Source: Candidatus Terrybacteria bacterium RIFCSPHIGHO2_01_FULL_48_17 (GTDB lineage Bacteria; Patescibacteriota; Minisyncoccia; Terrybacterales; 2-01-FULL-58-14). From it: a stretch of DNA of 32,410 nt. The translations under genes were made by a program, and so were the position numbers. Below are positions 1-9,157 of this stretch, one piece after another. How positions within the stretch are numbered: position 1 is the stretch's first letter; each line of letters starts with the position of its first letter. The stretch spans positions 1-32,410 of the forward strand of contig MHSS01000009.1 in assembly GCA_001822835.1 (NCBI GenBank), read 5' to 3'. The notes under the pieces are model-generated. The model was not told where the DNA came from and searched no databases. It worked only from the letters and a program-made list of their open reading frames with translations.

Positions 1-378
1 CTTTTGATGTTGCTCACCACGCCGCACCATGAAAAGAAAAAGGGCACGATTGTACAAACAGAGCTTCTTATGCCAAAACGGACGTTCACACTTTTTGTTG
101 CCAAACAGGCGTTTGCTTCTTTTGGAACGCTTGCCATCACTTTTTCCATATCGCTTGCGAACGTCTCGCTGGTTAACGCAACCGAGGGCGTAAAGTACGC
201 GTTTTTATTTTGTATGGTGATTCTTTTGTCGATTCGTTTCCCCCACATTTTGCGTGAAGACCTTGCCGGATCGTCGCTCGGGGCAAAAATAGCAGGAATA
301 GTTTTTGTGGGGATGGGCCTTGCGTTTCTCGCATTGCCCGACCCCGTAGATTTCGTGAAGCGCATTTTTCTCCTATGA
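1..378 (+). CDS. C-terminal part of an EamA/DMT-like membrane transporter (5' truncated by window edge)
   Basis: Frame is open to the window start; hydrophobic segments; 'QAFASFGTLAITFSISLANVSLVNATEGVKYAFLF' resembles the C-terminal half of EamA-type proteins. Family call from memory. Confidence 0.55.
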   Translation, partial: LLMLLTTPHHEKKKGTIVQTELLMPKRTFTLFVAKQAFASFGTLAITFSISLANVSLVNATEGVKYAFLFCMVILLSIRFPHILREDLAGSSLGAKIAGIVFVGMGLAFLALPDPVDFVKRIFLL

Positions 379-1409
379 AAAAGTTTTTGAGGATATTGAA
401 GCGCCTAGCCCTCGTGTTCCTCATTTTGTGCATCCTTGCCATTATCGCGCTTGCCGCATTAAGCCGCGGGCCGTGGGATCAAAAAATTTTAGAAAGCGAG
501 CGCCAATGGGGCATAACATTTTCCACAATTTATACAAGACAGCTTGAGCTTCCTGTCGAGGAAACACACCTTGCCCTTTTGGACGAGCTTGCAGTCAAGC
601 GCATTCGGCTTCCGGTGTATTGGCCGGAAGTGGAAGAGCGTGAGGGGGTATTCGATTTTTCTTTATACGATTGGTTTTTGGATCGCGCAGAAGAGCGTGG
701 CGTTTCGGTAATTTTGACTATCGGAAGAAGGGTGCCGCGTTGGCCAGAATGCCATGTGCCTGAATGGGCGCGGGAGTTGTCGGAACAGGAGCAACAGCAA
801 AGGATACTTTCTTTGCTTGAGGCGGAAATTAGGCATTTTCAGGAAAGGCGCAGCATTTGGGCATGGCAAGTTGAAAACGAACCCTTCATACTCTTTTTTG
901 GCGAATGCCCCAAGGCCGATAAAGAGTTTTTTTCAAGAGAAGTTGCGTTTGTCCGCGGGCTGGATCCTGCGCGCCCGATTATTGTAAGCGATTCTGGCGA
1001 GTTGTCGCTCTGGTATGAGGCGGCGCGCTATTCCGACATTTTCGCAACGACGATGTATCGAGTCGTTCCCACGCTTGACCAAAAGGACTTCACAACTTGG
1101 CATATTCCCGCATGGTTTTATACAAAGAAAGCAAATCTTGTGCATCGCATAACGCCGCTCAAAGACGTTATGGTGATTGAATTGCAAGCGGAGCCCTGGG
1201 CGCAACTGCGCCAGGTTCAATTACTTCCTTTTATCGAGCAATTTCGTTCATTCGACACGGCTCGTTTCCATGACAACATCCGCTATGTTCGCGAAACCAA
1301 TTTCAAAGAGGTGTATCTTTGGGGCGCCGAGTGGTGGTACTGGGCAAAATTGCATAACCATCCCGAGTTTTGGAATATCGCAAAGCTATTGTTTAACGGA
1401 AAGATATGA
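375..1409 (+). CDS. Membrane-anchored clan GH-A glycoside hydrolase-like protein (GH5/GH42-like)
   Basis: N-terminal TM helix; WQVENEPF (acid/base) and VIELQAEPW (nucleophile) motifs typical of clan GH-A; overlaps the upstream stop by 4 nt. Confidence 0.7.
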   Translation: MKKFLRILKRLALVFLILCILAIIALAALSRGPWDQKILESERQWGITFSTIYTRQLELPVEETHLALLDELAVKRIRLPVYWPEVEEREGVFDFSLYDWFLDRAEERGVSVILTIGRRVPRWPECHVPEWARELSEQEQQQRILSLLEAEIRHFQERRSIWAWQVENEPFILFFGECPKADKEFFSREVAFVRGLDPARPIIVSDSGELSLWYEAARYSDIFATTMYRVVPTLDQKDFTTWHIPAWFYTKKANLVHRITPLKDVMVIELQAEPWAQLRQVQLLPFIEQFRSFDTARFHDNIRYVRETNFKEVYLWGAEWWYWAKLHNHPEFWNIAKLLFNGKI

Positions 1410-2581
1410 ACCAATTTCCTGAAAACTTTCTTTTTGGTGCCGCAACCTCCGCTCATCAGGTGGAGGGGAACAATGCGTATTCTGATTGGTGGGAATTTGA
1501 GAGAATTCAAAAGCTTGATCCTTCTGGGGCCGCATGTGACCATTGGAATCGGTTTCGCGAAGATTTTGATCTCGCAAGGGCCCTGGGACACAATGCCCAT
1601 CGTTTTTCTATTGAGTGGGCGCATATTGAGCCGCGGGAAGGGGAATGGGATGGGTTTGCGCTCTCACATTATGAAAAGGTTTTGGAGGCGTTGCGCGAAC
1701 GTAATATTATCCCTTTTGTGACGCTGCATCATTTTACGAACCCCGTATGGTTTACAAAGAAGGGGGGATGGGAGCGCAACGACGCTGCGGAACGTTTTGC
1801 ACGATACGTTGAACACGTCATAGAGCGCCTTGCGCCAAAAGCGAGTTTTTGGATGCCGATTAACGAACCCTGGGTGTTAGTATCAAACGGCTGGCTTGCG
1901 AAAAAGTGGCCGCCTGGGAAAAGAAGTTTTATTGGGGCATGGCGCGCGTGGCATAACCTTCTTGATGCACACAAAAAAGCATACGGAGTTATTAAGCGCT
2001 ACGCCCCAAATTCCAAGGTGGGATTTAATGTAGCATATGCGGCATTTCGTCCGACCGGACGGAAGAATCCCCTTGATAAGTTTGCCACGACTCTTGCGCG
2101 CTACCAGGATACGACCGCAATGCTCAACCGCGTAAAATATTTTATGGATTTTATCGGACTTAATTACTATAGAGGTTTTTCTGTTTCTGCTATTCCTCCT
2201 TTTATCAAAGAGCTTGGTGAACGAAAAACTGATCTTGGGTGGGGCATCTATCCTCAAGGATTAGGACAGGCGCTGCATGAACTTTGGCATTATCAAAAAC
2301 CGCTCTATATTACGGAAAACGGCCTTGCTGATGCTAATGACTCACAGCGACCGCGATTCCTTACGGATCATCTTAAGCAGGTACTAGACGCATTGCATGA
2401 TGGCATTGATGTACGGGGATATTTCCATTGGTCGTTACTTGATAATTTTGAATGGGCAGATGGTTTTTCTCCGCGTTTTGGTCTTGTGGCGGTAGATTAT
2501 CAAACCCAAAAGCGCACTCCTCGCCCAAGTGCCTATCTATACCGAGATATTATTCAATCCCATCGTCTTTCTGTTTCCTAA
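1406..2581 (+). CDS. GH1 family beta-glucosidase
   Basis: N-terminal FPENFLFGAATSAHQVEG, acid/base motif NEPW, nucleophile motif YITENGLAD. Confidence 0.93.
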   Translation: MNQFPENFLFGAATSAHQVEGNNAYSDWWEFERIQKLDPSGAACDHWNRFREDFDLARALGHNAHRFSIEWAHIEPREGEWDGFALSHYEKVLEALRERNIIPFVTLHHFTNPVWFTKKGGWERNDAAERFARYVEHVIERLAPKASFWMPINEPWVLVSNGWLAKKWPPGKRSFIGAWRAWHNLLDAHKKAYGVIKRYAPNSKVGFNVAYAAFRPTGRKNPLDKFATTLARYQDTTAMLNRVKYFMDFIGLNYYRGFSVSAIPPFIKELGERKTDLGWGIYPQGLGQALHELWHYQKPLYITENGLADANDSQRPRFLTDHLKQVLDALHDGIDVRGYFHWSLLDNFEWADGFSPRFGLVAVDYQTQKRTPRPSAYLYRDIIQSHRLSVS

Positions 2582-2654
2582 GGCCCTCTTTTCTCTTCAT
2601 TGTGGATAACTTATTTTGTTTGTTTTTCATTTGTTCTATACTTAAAAAGAAGCT

Positions 2655-3272
2655 ATGTCTTTTTTGCTTTCAGCTGGAATAACAGCCGCAGTAGTATTTT
2701 CAGCTCTTGCTCCGAGCGTCTCTTTCGGCTTGGGTCATGTTGTTGCGGCACAGACAGATGATGGAGCTACGAATTCACAATCGTTGCGCCAGCGCATTGA
2801 AGAGCGTCGAGAGGCATTGCAAGCGCAAGCACAAGAGCGGCGGGCAGCGTTGGATGAGCGGCGCAGAGAACGAATTTCCAACTTTTTTGAAAAAATGACG
2901 GTTCGTTTGGACATTCTGTTTAGAAATCTTGACCGTTTTGAGGCGCGTATCGAATCCCTCGTGGATAAATTTGAGGAGAAGGGGAAGGACGTTACGGTCG
3001 TGCGCGAAAAACTTGCCCAAGCCCATACCGAAAGCGACGAGGCAAAAGCCGCATATGCCCTTTTGAAAGATGCTTTTGCCGTTATGCTTGAAGCAGACCA
3101 TCCGCGGGAGGCATTCGCAGATGTTCGTGAGGCGCTTAAGAATTTAAAACAAGAACTTCGCCAAACGCATCTTTCGTTCGTCGGGGTGTTGCGGGAGCTT
3201 AAGGGTGCTTCGGGCGGCGTTTCCTCCCAAGACCAGTCATCTGAAGACGAATCGACTAACGAGGACGAGTAG
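2655..3272 (+). CDS. Exported coiled-coil hypothetical protein
   Basis: Hydrophobic N-terminus, then long charged helical segment; acidic C-terminus. Confidence 0.65.
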   Translation: MSFLLSAGITAAVVFSALAPSVSFGLGHVVAAQTDDGATNSQSLRQRIEERREALQAQAQERRAALDERRRERISNFFEKMTVRLDILFRNLDRFEARIESLVDKFEEKGKDVTVVREKLAQAHTESDEAKAAYALLKDAFAVMLEADHPREAFADVREALKNLKQELRQTHLSFVGVLRELKGASGGVSSQDQSSEDESTNEDE

Positions 3273-3281
3273 CTCGGATAA

Positions 3282-3578
3282 ATGCTTATGCCAGATTTTA
3301 TGCAACGAAGCAATAGATGGGTCATTGGCGCGCTGCTTGCAATTATCGTGGCGCTTTTCAGCGCGCTGTTTGTTGAGTTGATATACCCCGGCCAAGTGCT
3401 TCAAAGGGCGCTCGAGCGCGTTCCCTTAATTCCCTCTCAACAACCCGTTACTCCAGAAACAGAACTTGGGCAGCTTGAAGGACAGCTTAATGACGAGCAA
3501 ACGAATTTTGAACAAGAAGGGGTACAGATGGATCAACAACTGGAAAGTATTGATATGGAATTAGAAGGGCTTCCATAA
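3282..3578 (+). CDS. Small single-TM hypothetical protein
   Basis: One N-terminal TM segment (WVIGALLAIIVALFSALFVELIYPG) and acidic tail; directly follows the coiled-coil gene. Confidence 0.6.
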   Translation: MLMPDFMQRSNRWVIGALLAIIVALFSALFVELIYPGQVLQRALERVPLIPSQQPVTPETELGQLEGQLNDEQTNFEQEGVQMDQQLESIDMELEGLP

Positions 3579-3607
3579 CGTCATGATATAATTTTGGTTT
3601 AAACACG

Positions 3608-3629
3608 ACGGCTTGCCACAAGCCGTTTT
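3608..3629 (+). terminator. Intrinsic terminator
   Basis: ACGGCTTG CCA CAAGCCGT followed by TTTC. Confidence 0.6.
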
Positions 3630-3676
3630 CATGTTATAAAGAGGGCAGTAATTTGATAAAATTGAAAGGAAGTTGT

Positions 3677-5071
3677 ATGTATCCAAAAATCTTAGCAACT
3701 CTTGGTCCCCACAGCTCCGACGAAAGAACCATTCGCGCAATGTTTGAAGCGGGCTGCGATGCCGTACGCCTAAATTTGGCGCATGATACGCAAGCGGCTC
3801 ACGCGGAACGTATTGCGCGAGTTCGCCAAATTGCAGAGGAATTGCATAAACCCATTGCGATTTTATGCGATTTGGGCGGACCCAAGGCGCGTATCGGAAA
3901 AGTGGCGTCCGGAGCATATCTTAAAGAGGGAAGCGTTTTTTATCTTTCCAAGGCATGCACGCAAGGAAACGAACAGTGCGTGTCAGTTAATTTCCCAAAG
4001 ATTCTTGATGAGCTTCTTGTGGGAATGATTGTGTGGCTGGATGATGGCACCAAGAAGCTTGTGGTAGAGGGTCGGGAAAAAGATATGGTTCGGCTCCGGG
4101 TGCTTGATGGCGGGGAATTACGCGATAACGTTGGCATTGCCGTAGAGGGTCTTACCTTTGGGCTTGACTCGTTTACCCAAAAAGACGAACGCGACCTTTC
4201 TTTTGTCGTAAAGCACGCGGTTGATTTTGTAGCAGTATCGTTTGTGCGCACTCCGCGCGATATCGAACTAGTACGGGAAAAGGTTCCTGCCCAGGGGCCA
4301 TCGCTTATTGCTAAAATCGAAACCCCCCAAGCAGTTGCCAACGCCGAAGGTATCGCTGAGGCGGCTGATGGCATCATGGTTGCTCGCGGCGATTTGGGGT
4401 TAACTCTTCCTTTCGATGAGGTTCCGGCGGTACAGGAGCGCTTGGTAAGGATTTGTTTGCGTGCGGGAAAGCCGGTGATTGTAGCGACGCAAATGCTTGA
4501 GTCGATGATTCGTTCCCCCCGGCCCACGCGGGCGGAAGTTGAAAACGTGGCGCATGCTGCTATGCAAGGGGCAGACGCGTTGATGCTTTCTGCGGAAACC
4601 GCGCGCGGCATTGATCCCGCGCGCGTTGTTGCCACAATGCAAAAAATAGCCGGGCGTTTTGAATACAGATGTCCGCAACAGACCCTCGATTCGTTAGGCC
4701 TTGAGCGGCTTTCCGGGGCCGATACGGTAAGCGCTATGGTGGTGGAAGCAGCGGAAGCGCTTGATGCAAAACTTTTGGTTGCCTTCACCGAAACCGGCAG
4801 GGCAGCGCAGCGCATTGCGCGGTTTCGTCCAAAAAAACAAATCTTGGCGGTATCGCCCAATGAGGCGACAGCCCGGAAACTCGCATTGACCTTTGGTGTT
4901 AAAACAAAAGTGGTTCCTCCGGTGCAGACCATTGAAGAAGCCGTGGAAGTTGCGAAGCATGCAGTGAGAGAGTTGGGGCTTCTAAAGACCGGGGATTGTT
5001 TTTTGATCTCCGCAGGCCGTCCGTTTGGAGCGTCCTCTACAACAAATTCGATGTTGATAGAGTATATATAA
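3677..5071 (+). CDS. pyk: Pyruvate kinase
   Basis: KILATLGPHSS, RLNLAHD, ILCDLGGPKARIG, GKPVIVATQMLESMIRSPRPTRAEVENVA, MLSAETARG. Start chosen at ATG 3677 behind AAAGGAAG. Confidence 0.95.
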   Translation: MYPKILATLGPHSSDERTIRAMFEAGCDAVRLNLAHDTQAAHAERIARVRQIAEELHKPIAILCDLGGPKARIGKVASGAYLKEGSVFYLSKACTQGNEQCVSVNFPKILDELLVGMIVWLDDGTKKLVVEGREKDMVRLRVLDGGELRDNVGIAVEGLTFGLDSFTQKDERDLSFVVKHAVDFVAVSFVRTPRDIELVREKVPAQGPSLIAKIETPQAVANAEGIAEAADGIMVARGDLGLTLPFDEVPAVQERLVRICLRAGKPVIVATQMLESMIRSPRPTRAEVENVAHAAMQGADALMLSAETARGIDPARVVATMQKIAGRFEYRCPQQTLDSLGLERLSGADTVSAMVVEAAEALDAKLLVAFTETGRAAQRIARFRPKKQILAVSPNEATARKLALTFGVKTKVVPPVQTIEEAVEVAKHAVRELGLLKTGDCFLISAGRPFGASSTTNSMLIEYI

Positions 5072-5075
5072 CATA

Positions 5076-5100
5076 GCCGCCCCTCGGGCGGCTCATCGTT
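5076..5100 (+). terminator. Hairpin/terminator after pyk
   Basis: GCCGCCC CTC GGGCGGC (5076-5092), then tcatcgttttc. Confidence 0.6.
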
Positions 5101-5136
5101 TTCGTGTCCTGAACCCCGTCCCCTGTATCCTGTTTT

Positions 5137-6657
5137 CTATTTCTTTCCCAACGATTGTGGCAGCACCACCTCTTTGCCAAAATTGATAGTTGCGGCAATC
5201 GTATGCGTAACATGCGGCAAAATTCCTGCACCCGATGGCTTATTATTGCCGGAGCGTTTCAGCCCCCCAAAGGGTAGTTGTACTTCCGCCCCAACGCTTG
5301 AAAGATTTGCATATCGCACTCCAATTTCAGAAGTCAGGGTAATAAAATCAAACACCTCTTCAAAATCGTTCGATACAATTGCACCCGCCAAACCGTAAGG
5401 AGTATCGTTGTGGATTTTAAATGCTTGGCGCCACTGGCCAGAACGATAGGGGATGATGGCAATGTGCGGTCCAAAAACCTCTTCTTGAGTAGGCAGAAAC
5501 CTTGAGTTATATTTATCAACGCGATAGATAAAAGGCGTTAAAAAATTCCCGTGCCGCAACATGCCTTTGCGTGCGCGTGCCCCGTCAAGTAAAATCGTGA
5601 TTCCAGATCTTTCTATTTTGGCAGCCCTTCGTACCATTGCATTGAATCGTTCAACCTTCTTGAGCCCATTTTCATTGATCATTGGCCCCATGGTTGTTTC
5701 TGGGGAAAGGGGATTGCCGACTCGTATCGTTCGTTTGGTTTCTGCAACAAAGCGTGCGGTAAATTCATCCGCAATTTCTTCGTCCACGATAAATCGAGAG
5801 GCAGAAACACATCGCTGCCCCGTTGTTTTATAAGCGCCTTTCAGTGCCGCATCCACAGCAATATCCATATTTGCGCTTTTGGTGATTACAATTCCGGCTT
5901 TGCCACCCGCTTCAGTCGCGCAGAGTTTTCCTAAGCGAATGCTCTCTGTTTGGATCCAAGTTGCGGCCCCAAACGATCCGGTAAAGACGATATTTTTTAT
6001 TGCACGATGCCGAACCAATGCTTTCCCGGTTTGCGCATTGCCATGCACAAGATTAAATACTCCTTTTGGAAATTTTACGCGCGATGCAATTTCTGCCAAT
6101 TTTTGCCCGCAAAGCGGCGTATCTTCAGATGGTTTAAATACCACGGTGTTTCCGGCAACTAACGCAATGGCCCACGTCCACGTGGGAATGGCGATAGGGA
6201 AGTTCCACGGAGAGATAGATGCCGTAGGCCCAATTGGCACGCGGAGGGTAAAGGCAAATTTTTTCGGTACTTCCGATGGGATAATATTTCCTATGGCGTT
6301 ACGCCCGAACGATGCGGCATATTCGAGCATATGGCGCGCCTCAACCACATCCGCCCGCGCTTCGGCGAGGGCTTTTCCCGATTCCTGTGCGACAATTCGC
6401 GCAAGCCCTTTTTCGTTACGTTCGACCTCCTGTCCAAATTTTTTAAGATAGTCAGCGCGCACCGGCCATGGCGTGCGCGACCATAAAGGGTATGCGGTAC
6501 GTGCAGCTTCACACGCAGCATTCACAGTTTTTCTATCGCTTTGGGGAAACGACCCGAGCACCTTTCTTCGGTCGGCGGGGTTTTTTGAAAAAAAACGCTT
6601 CCCTCGAAACGAGATAAAGTTTCCGTTTATGAAATTTTCGAACCGTTTTTGTGTCAC
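5137..6657 (-). CDS. NAD(P)-dependent aldehyde dehydrogenase (succinate-semialdehyde dehydrogenase-like)
   Basis: PWNFPIAIPTW, GSFGAA, EAGGKAG, catalytic Cys in TTGQRCVSAS, EEVFGPHIAI. Confidence 0.93.
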   Translation of the reverse strand: MTQKRFENFINGNFISFRGKRFFSKNPADRRKVLGSFPQSDRKTVNAACEAARTAYPLWSRTPWPVRADYLKKFGQEVERNEKGLARIVAQESGKALAEARADVVEARHMLEYAASFGRNAIGNIIPSEVPKKFAFTLRVPIGPTASISPWNFPIAIPTWTWAIALVAGNTVVFKPSEDTPLCGQKLAEIASRVKFPKGVFNLVHGNAQTGKALVRHRAIKNIVFTGSFGAATWIQTESIRLGKLCATEAGGKAGIVITKSANMDIAVDAALKGAYKTTGQRCVSASRFIVDEEIADEFTARFVAETKRTIRVGNPLSPETTMGPMINENGLKKVERFNAMVRRAAKIERSGITILLDGARARKGMLRHGNFLTPFIYRVDKYNSRFLPTQEEVFGPHIAIIPYRSGQWRQAFKIHNDTPYGLAGAIVSNDFEEVFDFITLTSEIGVRYANLSSVGAEVQLPFGGLKRSGNNKPSGAGILPHVTHTIAATINFGKEVVLPQSLGKK

Positions 6658-6700
6658 CGTTTTTATTCTAAGCGCGTTGGATGGGGGGCGTCAAATGAGA

Positions 6701-6732
6701 ATGCCGCACCCAAAAAGTGCGGCATGTTTTTT
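6701..6732 (+). terminator. Strong hairpin with T-tract (reads best on +)
   Basis: ATGCCGCAC ccaaaaa GTGCGGCAT G TTTTTT. Confidence 0.5.
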
Positions 6733-6761
6733 ACTTCGCGTGTTATTGTGAAATTTCGTAT

Positions 6762-8309
6762 TTACGTCTCCGTGTCCGAAGGACCGGTTGACCCCCCGGG
6801 GGGATCTAAATCATTTGGTGCGCCAGGCGGACGAGGCGGGCCTGCCTGCCGCGTCAGCATAAGCGCGGCGAGCCGGCGTTGTGCTTCTATGATAACGCTT
6901 TGCGTGTGCTGTTCGAGCTTTTCGATATCCGGAGTATCGGGGTAATCAATCACGGCTTCTTGAAGTGCCTTTGCGAGGTATGCGCTATCAAAATTCTCAG
7001 AATTTCTTGGCGGTTCCGAGGCATATGCCATAAGCGCGTCGCGTGAACGCTGCAGGGCGAGCGTCTTTTCAACTCTGAAAATAATAGTTCCGCCCCTGTA
7101 CAGCTTACCTGCAAGCGCTACGCGACTTAACGGATTGCGTACGTTTCGCTCAAGCGCTGTTTGCAGCATCGCGTCGGTCCAAACCCCTTCATCCCCAAGC
7201 TCGTTTCGTTGCGGCTCTCGCGTTTGCCACAACAGCCATTCCTTGAACGTTGGATCAAAAACAGCAAAAATGCCGTGCTGCTCAAGCCGTTGCTGTATGA
7301 TATTGAGCTCATGTTCCAAAAGCATCATTTGAGCTTCTTTGGTCCGCGGTCCGATAATGACGAGCTCATCCCCGATGGCATCAAGTAGTGTGCCCCAGCG
7401 ATAATTGCTTATTGCTTTGCGCACTTTTAGGAAACTTGCCCTTCGTGATTGGGTTTGATTGTTGGGAAGAGGGAACCCAAGCGTCATTCCTTTCGGAACG
7501 ATGCCATCACGGTCCTGTGCGGTCATCAGCACAATGGAGCGCGTAAAATCGGTCATACCGCCGCCGTAATGCAACGGCAGCTTCCCGGTTGTAAGAATTG
7601 GCATGAGAACCTGCGCGATGAATTCGGGAGGGGCAACATCTACATTTTTGAACACGACGACCGAAAAATATGGTTCGTGTCGTTGGTCAATCTCCATTTG
7701 CACTTGATTGACATGATCTGCAAGGTTGCTAAGTTCTCGGTCAATGTGTATGGATTTTTTGCTTAAACTCTTGAGCTGTTCATTGAGGGCCACCAACCTA
7801 GGAATTATCCTGTCGAAGAATTGTTGCATCCAACGTACGTACGGTATCTTTTCGTGCTCTGTTTTGAGCAGGCGGTGCGGTTCTTCAATAGAATATTGTG
7901 CAACATCTGAAAAAATAATCGCACCATCGGTTTGTTTTGGCGGCCCAAGAAGCTCTCGAAACCATTCAGGGTGTTGCCCTGGATAATACTGCATGCAGTG
8001 AATTGTACATAGGGGAGCGGATCCGTCGCTCGATGTTCCAAGCCATGTGCGTGCAAGCGTTTCGACAATAAGATCAAGGGGGGCCGCGCCGACATGTTCG
8101 CCGCCATCGGTATCGCCAAAAAGAATGCCTCCGTAAATGGGTCGGTCAGGACGCTTACCGCCGCCCTCTGCAGTTTCAATGGCTTTCGCGACTCGCTCAA
8201 AGAAAAGCTGGGTTCCTTGATCGTCTTGATTAATGGCCCTTCCGGCGTTTAAGAGCTCTTGTGCAATATGCGAGAGAGAAAAAATGGGCTGGTGTTGTTT
8301 TCCGGCCAT
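6762..8309 (-). CDS. Degenerate ClpA/ClpB-like AAA+ protein, predicted catalytically inactive
   Basis: HEPYFSVVVFKNVDVAPPEFIAQVLMPILTTGKL aligns to ClpB D2 [67 protein letters not shown] aligns to [32 protein letters not shown]. Start at 8309 behind AAAGGAAG. Confidence 0.7.
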   Translation of the reverse strand: MAGKQHQPIFSLSHIAQELLNAGRAINQDDQGTQLFFERVAKAIETAEGGGKRPDRPIYGGILFGDTDGGEHVGAAPLDLIVETLARTWLGTSSDGSAPLCTIHCMQYYPGQHPEWFRELLGPPKQTDGAIIFSDVAQYSIEEPHRLLKTEHEKIPYVRWMQQFFDRIIPRLVALNEQLKSLSKKSIHIDRELSNLADHVNQVQMEIDQRHEPYFSVVVFKNVDVAPPEFIAQVLMPILTTGKLPLHYGGGMTDFTRSIVLMTAQDRDGIVPKGMTLGFPLPNNQTQSRRASFLKVRKAISNYRWGTLLDAIGDELVIIGPRTKEAQMMLLEHELNIIQQRLEQHGIFAVFDPTFKEWLLWQTREPQRNELGDEGVWTDAMLQTALERNVRNPLSRVALAGKLYRGGTIIFRVEKTLALQRSRDALMAYASEPPRNSENFDSAYLAKALQEAVIDYPDTPDIEKLEQHTQSVIIEAQRRLAALMLTRQAGPPRPPGAPNDLDPPGGSTGPSDTET

Positions 8310-8413
8310 CTTCGTTACTTCCTTTCCGTTTTTTGTCAACGTACGGTGATATAACCATAACGCGTTTTTTTATTTTTGTCAAAAGCTTTTCAAATGAACC
8401 CCACCTATGCTAT

Positions 8414-9079
8414 ATGAGAAAAGACATGCAATGGAAATTATCTCCTTCTTCCCTTACGCTTTTTGAAGATTGCCCCCGCTGTTTTTGGTTGTATATCCGG
8501 GAGCGGCATGCGCGGCCCTCTATTCCCGTTGCAAAAATTACGGAGGGAATGGATAGGGTGATGAAGGCCTATTTTGATTCGTTTCGCAAAAACGGCACCC
8601 TTCCGCCTGAGCTTTTGGGTAAGGTGGATGCGCGTTTGGTGGGCGACCAGACGCTTATGGAACAGTGGCGCAGCTTCATCGGAGCAGAGGAGAACGATGT
8701 GTTGTTTCGGGGAAAGCTCGACGAATGTTTGGTGGATAATGAAGGCCGTTTCATCCCGTTTGATTTCAAAACAAAGGGAGACGTGCCGCGCCAAGACGCA
8801 TTCAAATATTATGTAACACAGCTGGAAAGCTACGGTTGGCTTCTTGAAAAAAACGGCTACCCTCCTTCCCAGAAAGCGTATTTAATGTACGTTTACCCAA
8901 AAGCAGTGGGGGATAATATGATGGTAGATTTTGGATCGGAACTTCAGGAGGTAATAATCGAGCCGAAACGCATTAGCGACCAACTCAAGTCCGCTTCGGC
9001 TTTACTCGCATCTCCAATTCCCCAGCGGCACGGCGCTTGTCAATTTTGCGTATGGGTTGAACGCACGCACGCGCTTTAA
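8414..9079 (+). CDS. PD-(D/E)XK (RecB/Cas4-like) nuclease-superfamily protein
   Basis: N-terminal SPSSLTLFEDCPRCFWL, central LDECLVDNEGRFIPFDFKTKG (D..DFK), C-terminal CQFC. Confidence 0.75.
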   Translation: MRKDMQWKLSPSSLTLFEDCPRCFWLYIRERHARPSIPVAKITEGMDRVMKAYFDSFRKNGTLPPELLGKVDARLVGDQTLMEQWRSFIGAEENDVLFRGKLDECLVDNEGRFIPFDFKTKGDVPRQDAFKYYVTQLESYGWLLEKNGYPPSQKAYLMYVYPKAVGDNMMVDFGSELQEVIIEPKRISDQLKSASALLASPIPQRHGACQFCVWVERTHAL

Positions 9080-9141
9080 AATACTTAGAAGCTCTCGTGG
9101 TTTTTGGGGCGCTTGGCGTCCTCTCTGTTTTTTGGTAGTTG

Positions 9142-9150
9142 TGATACAAT
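9142..9150 (+). promoter_or_regulatory. Extended -10 promoter element (TGATACAAT) 7 nt upstream of the histidine kinase ATG
   Basis: TGA-TACAAT at 9142-9150, ATG at 9158; no convincing -35. Confidence 0.45.
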
Positions 9151-9157
9151 AAAAACA

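Noticed and set aside
2735-3325. 196-aa antisense ORF
   Set aside because: Shadow of the codon-biased coiled-coil gene on the other strand (Ser/Arg-rich).
3940-4932. 330-aa antisense ORF
   Set aside because: Complement of pyruvate kinase; no protein-like features.
5879-6451. 190-aa + strand ORF
   Set aside because: Antisense to aldehyde dehydrogenase.
8414-9079. PD-(D/E)XK protein as Cas4 of a CRISPR system
   Set aside because: No cas1/cas2 or array nearby; generic RecB-like nuclease family is the safer call.
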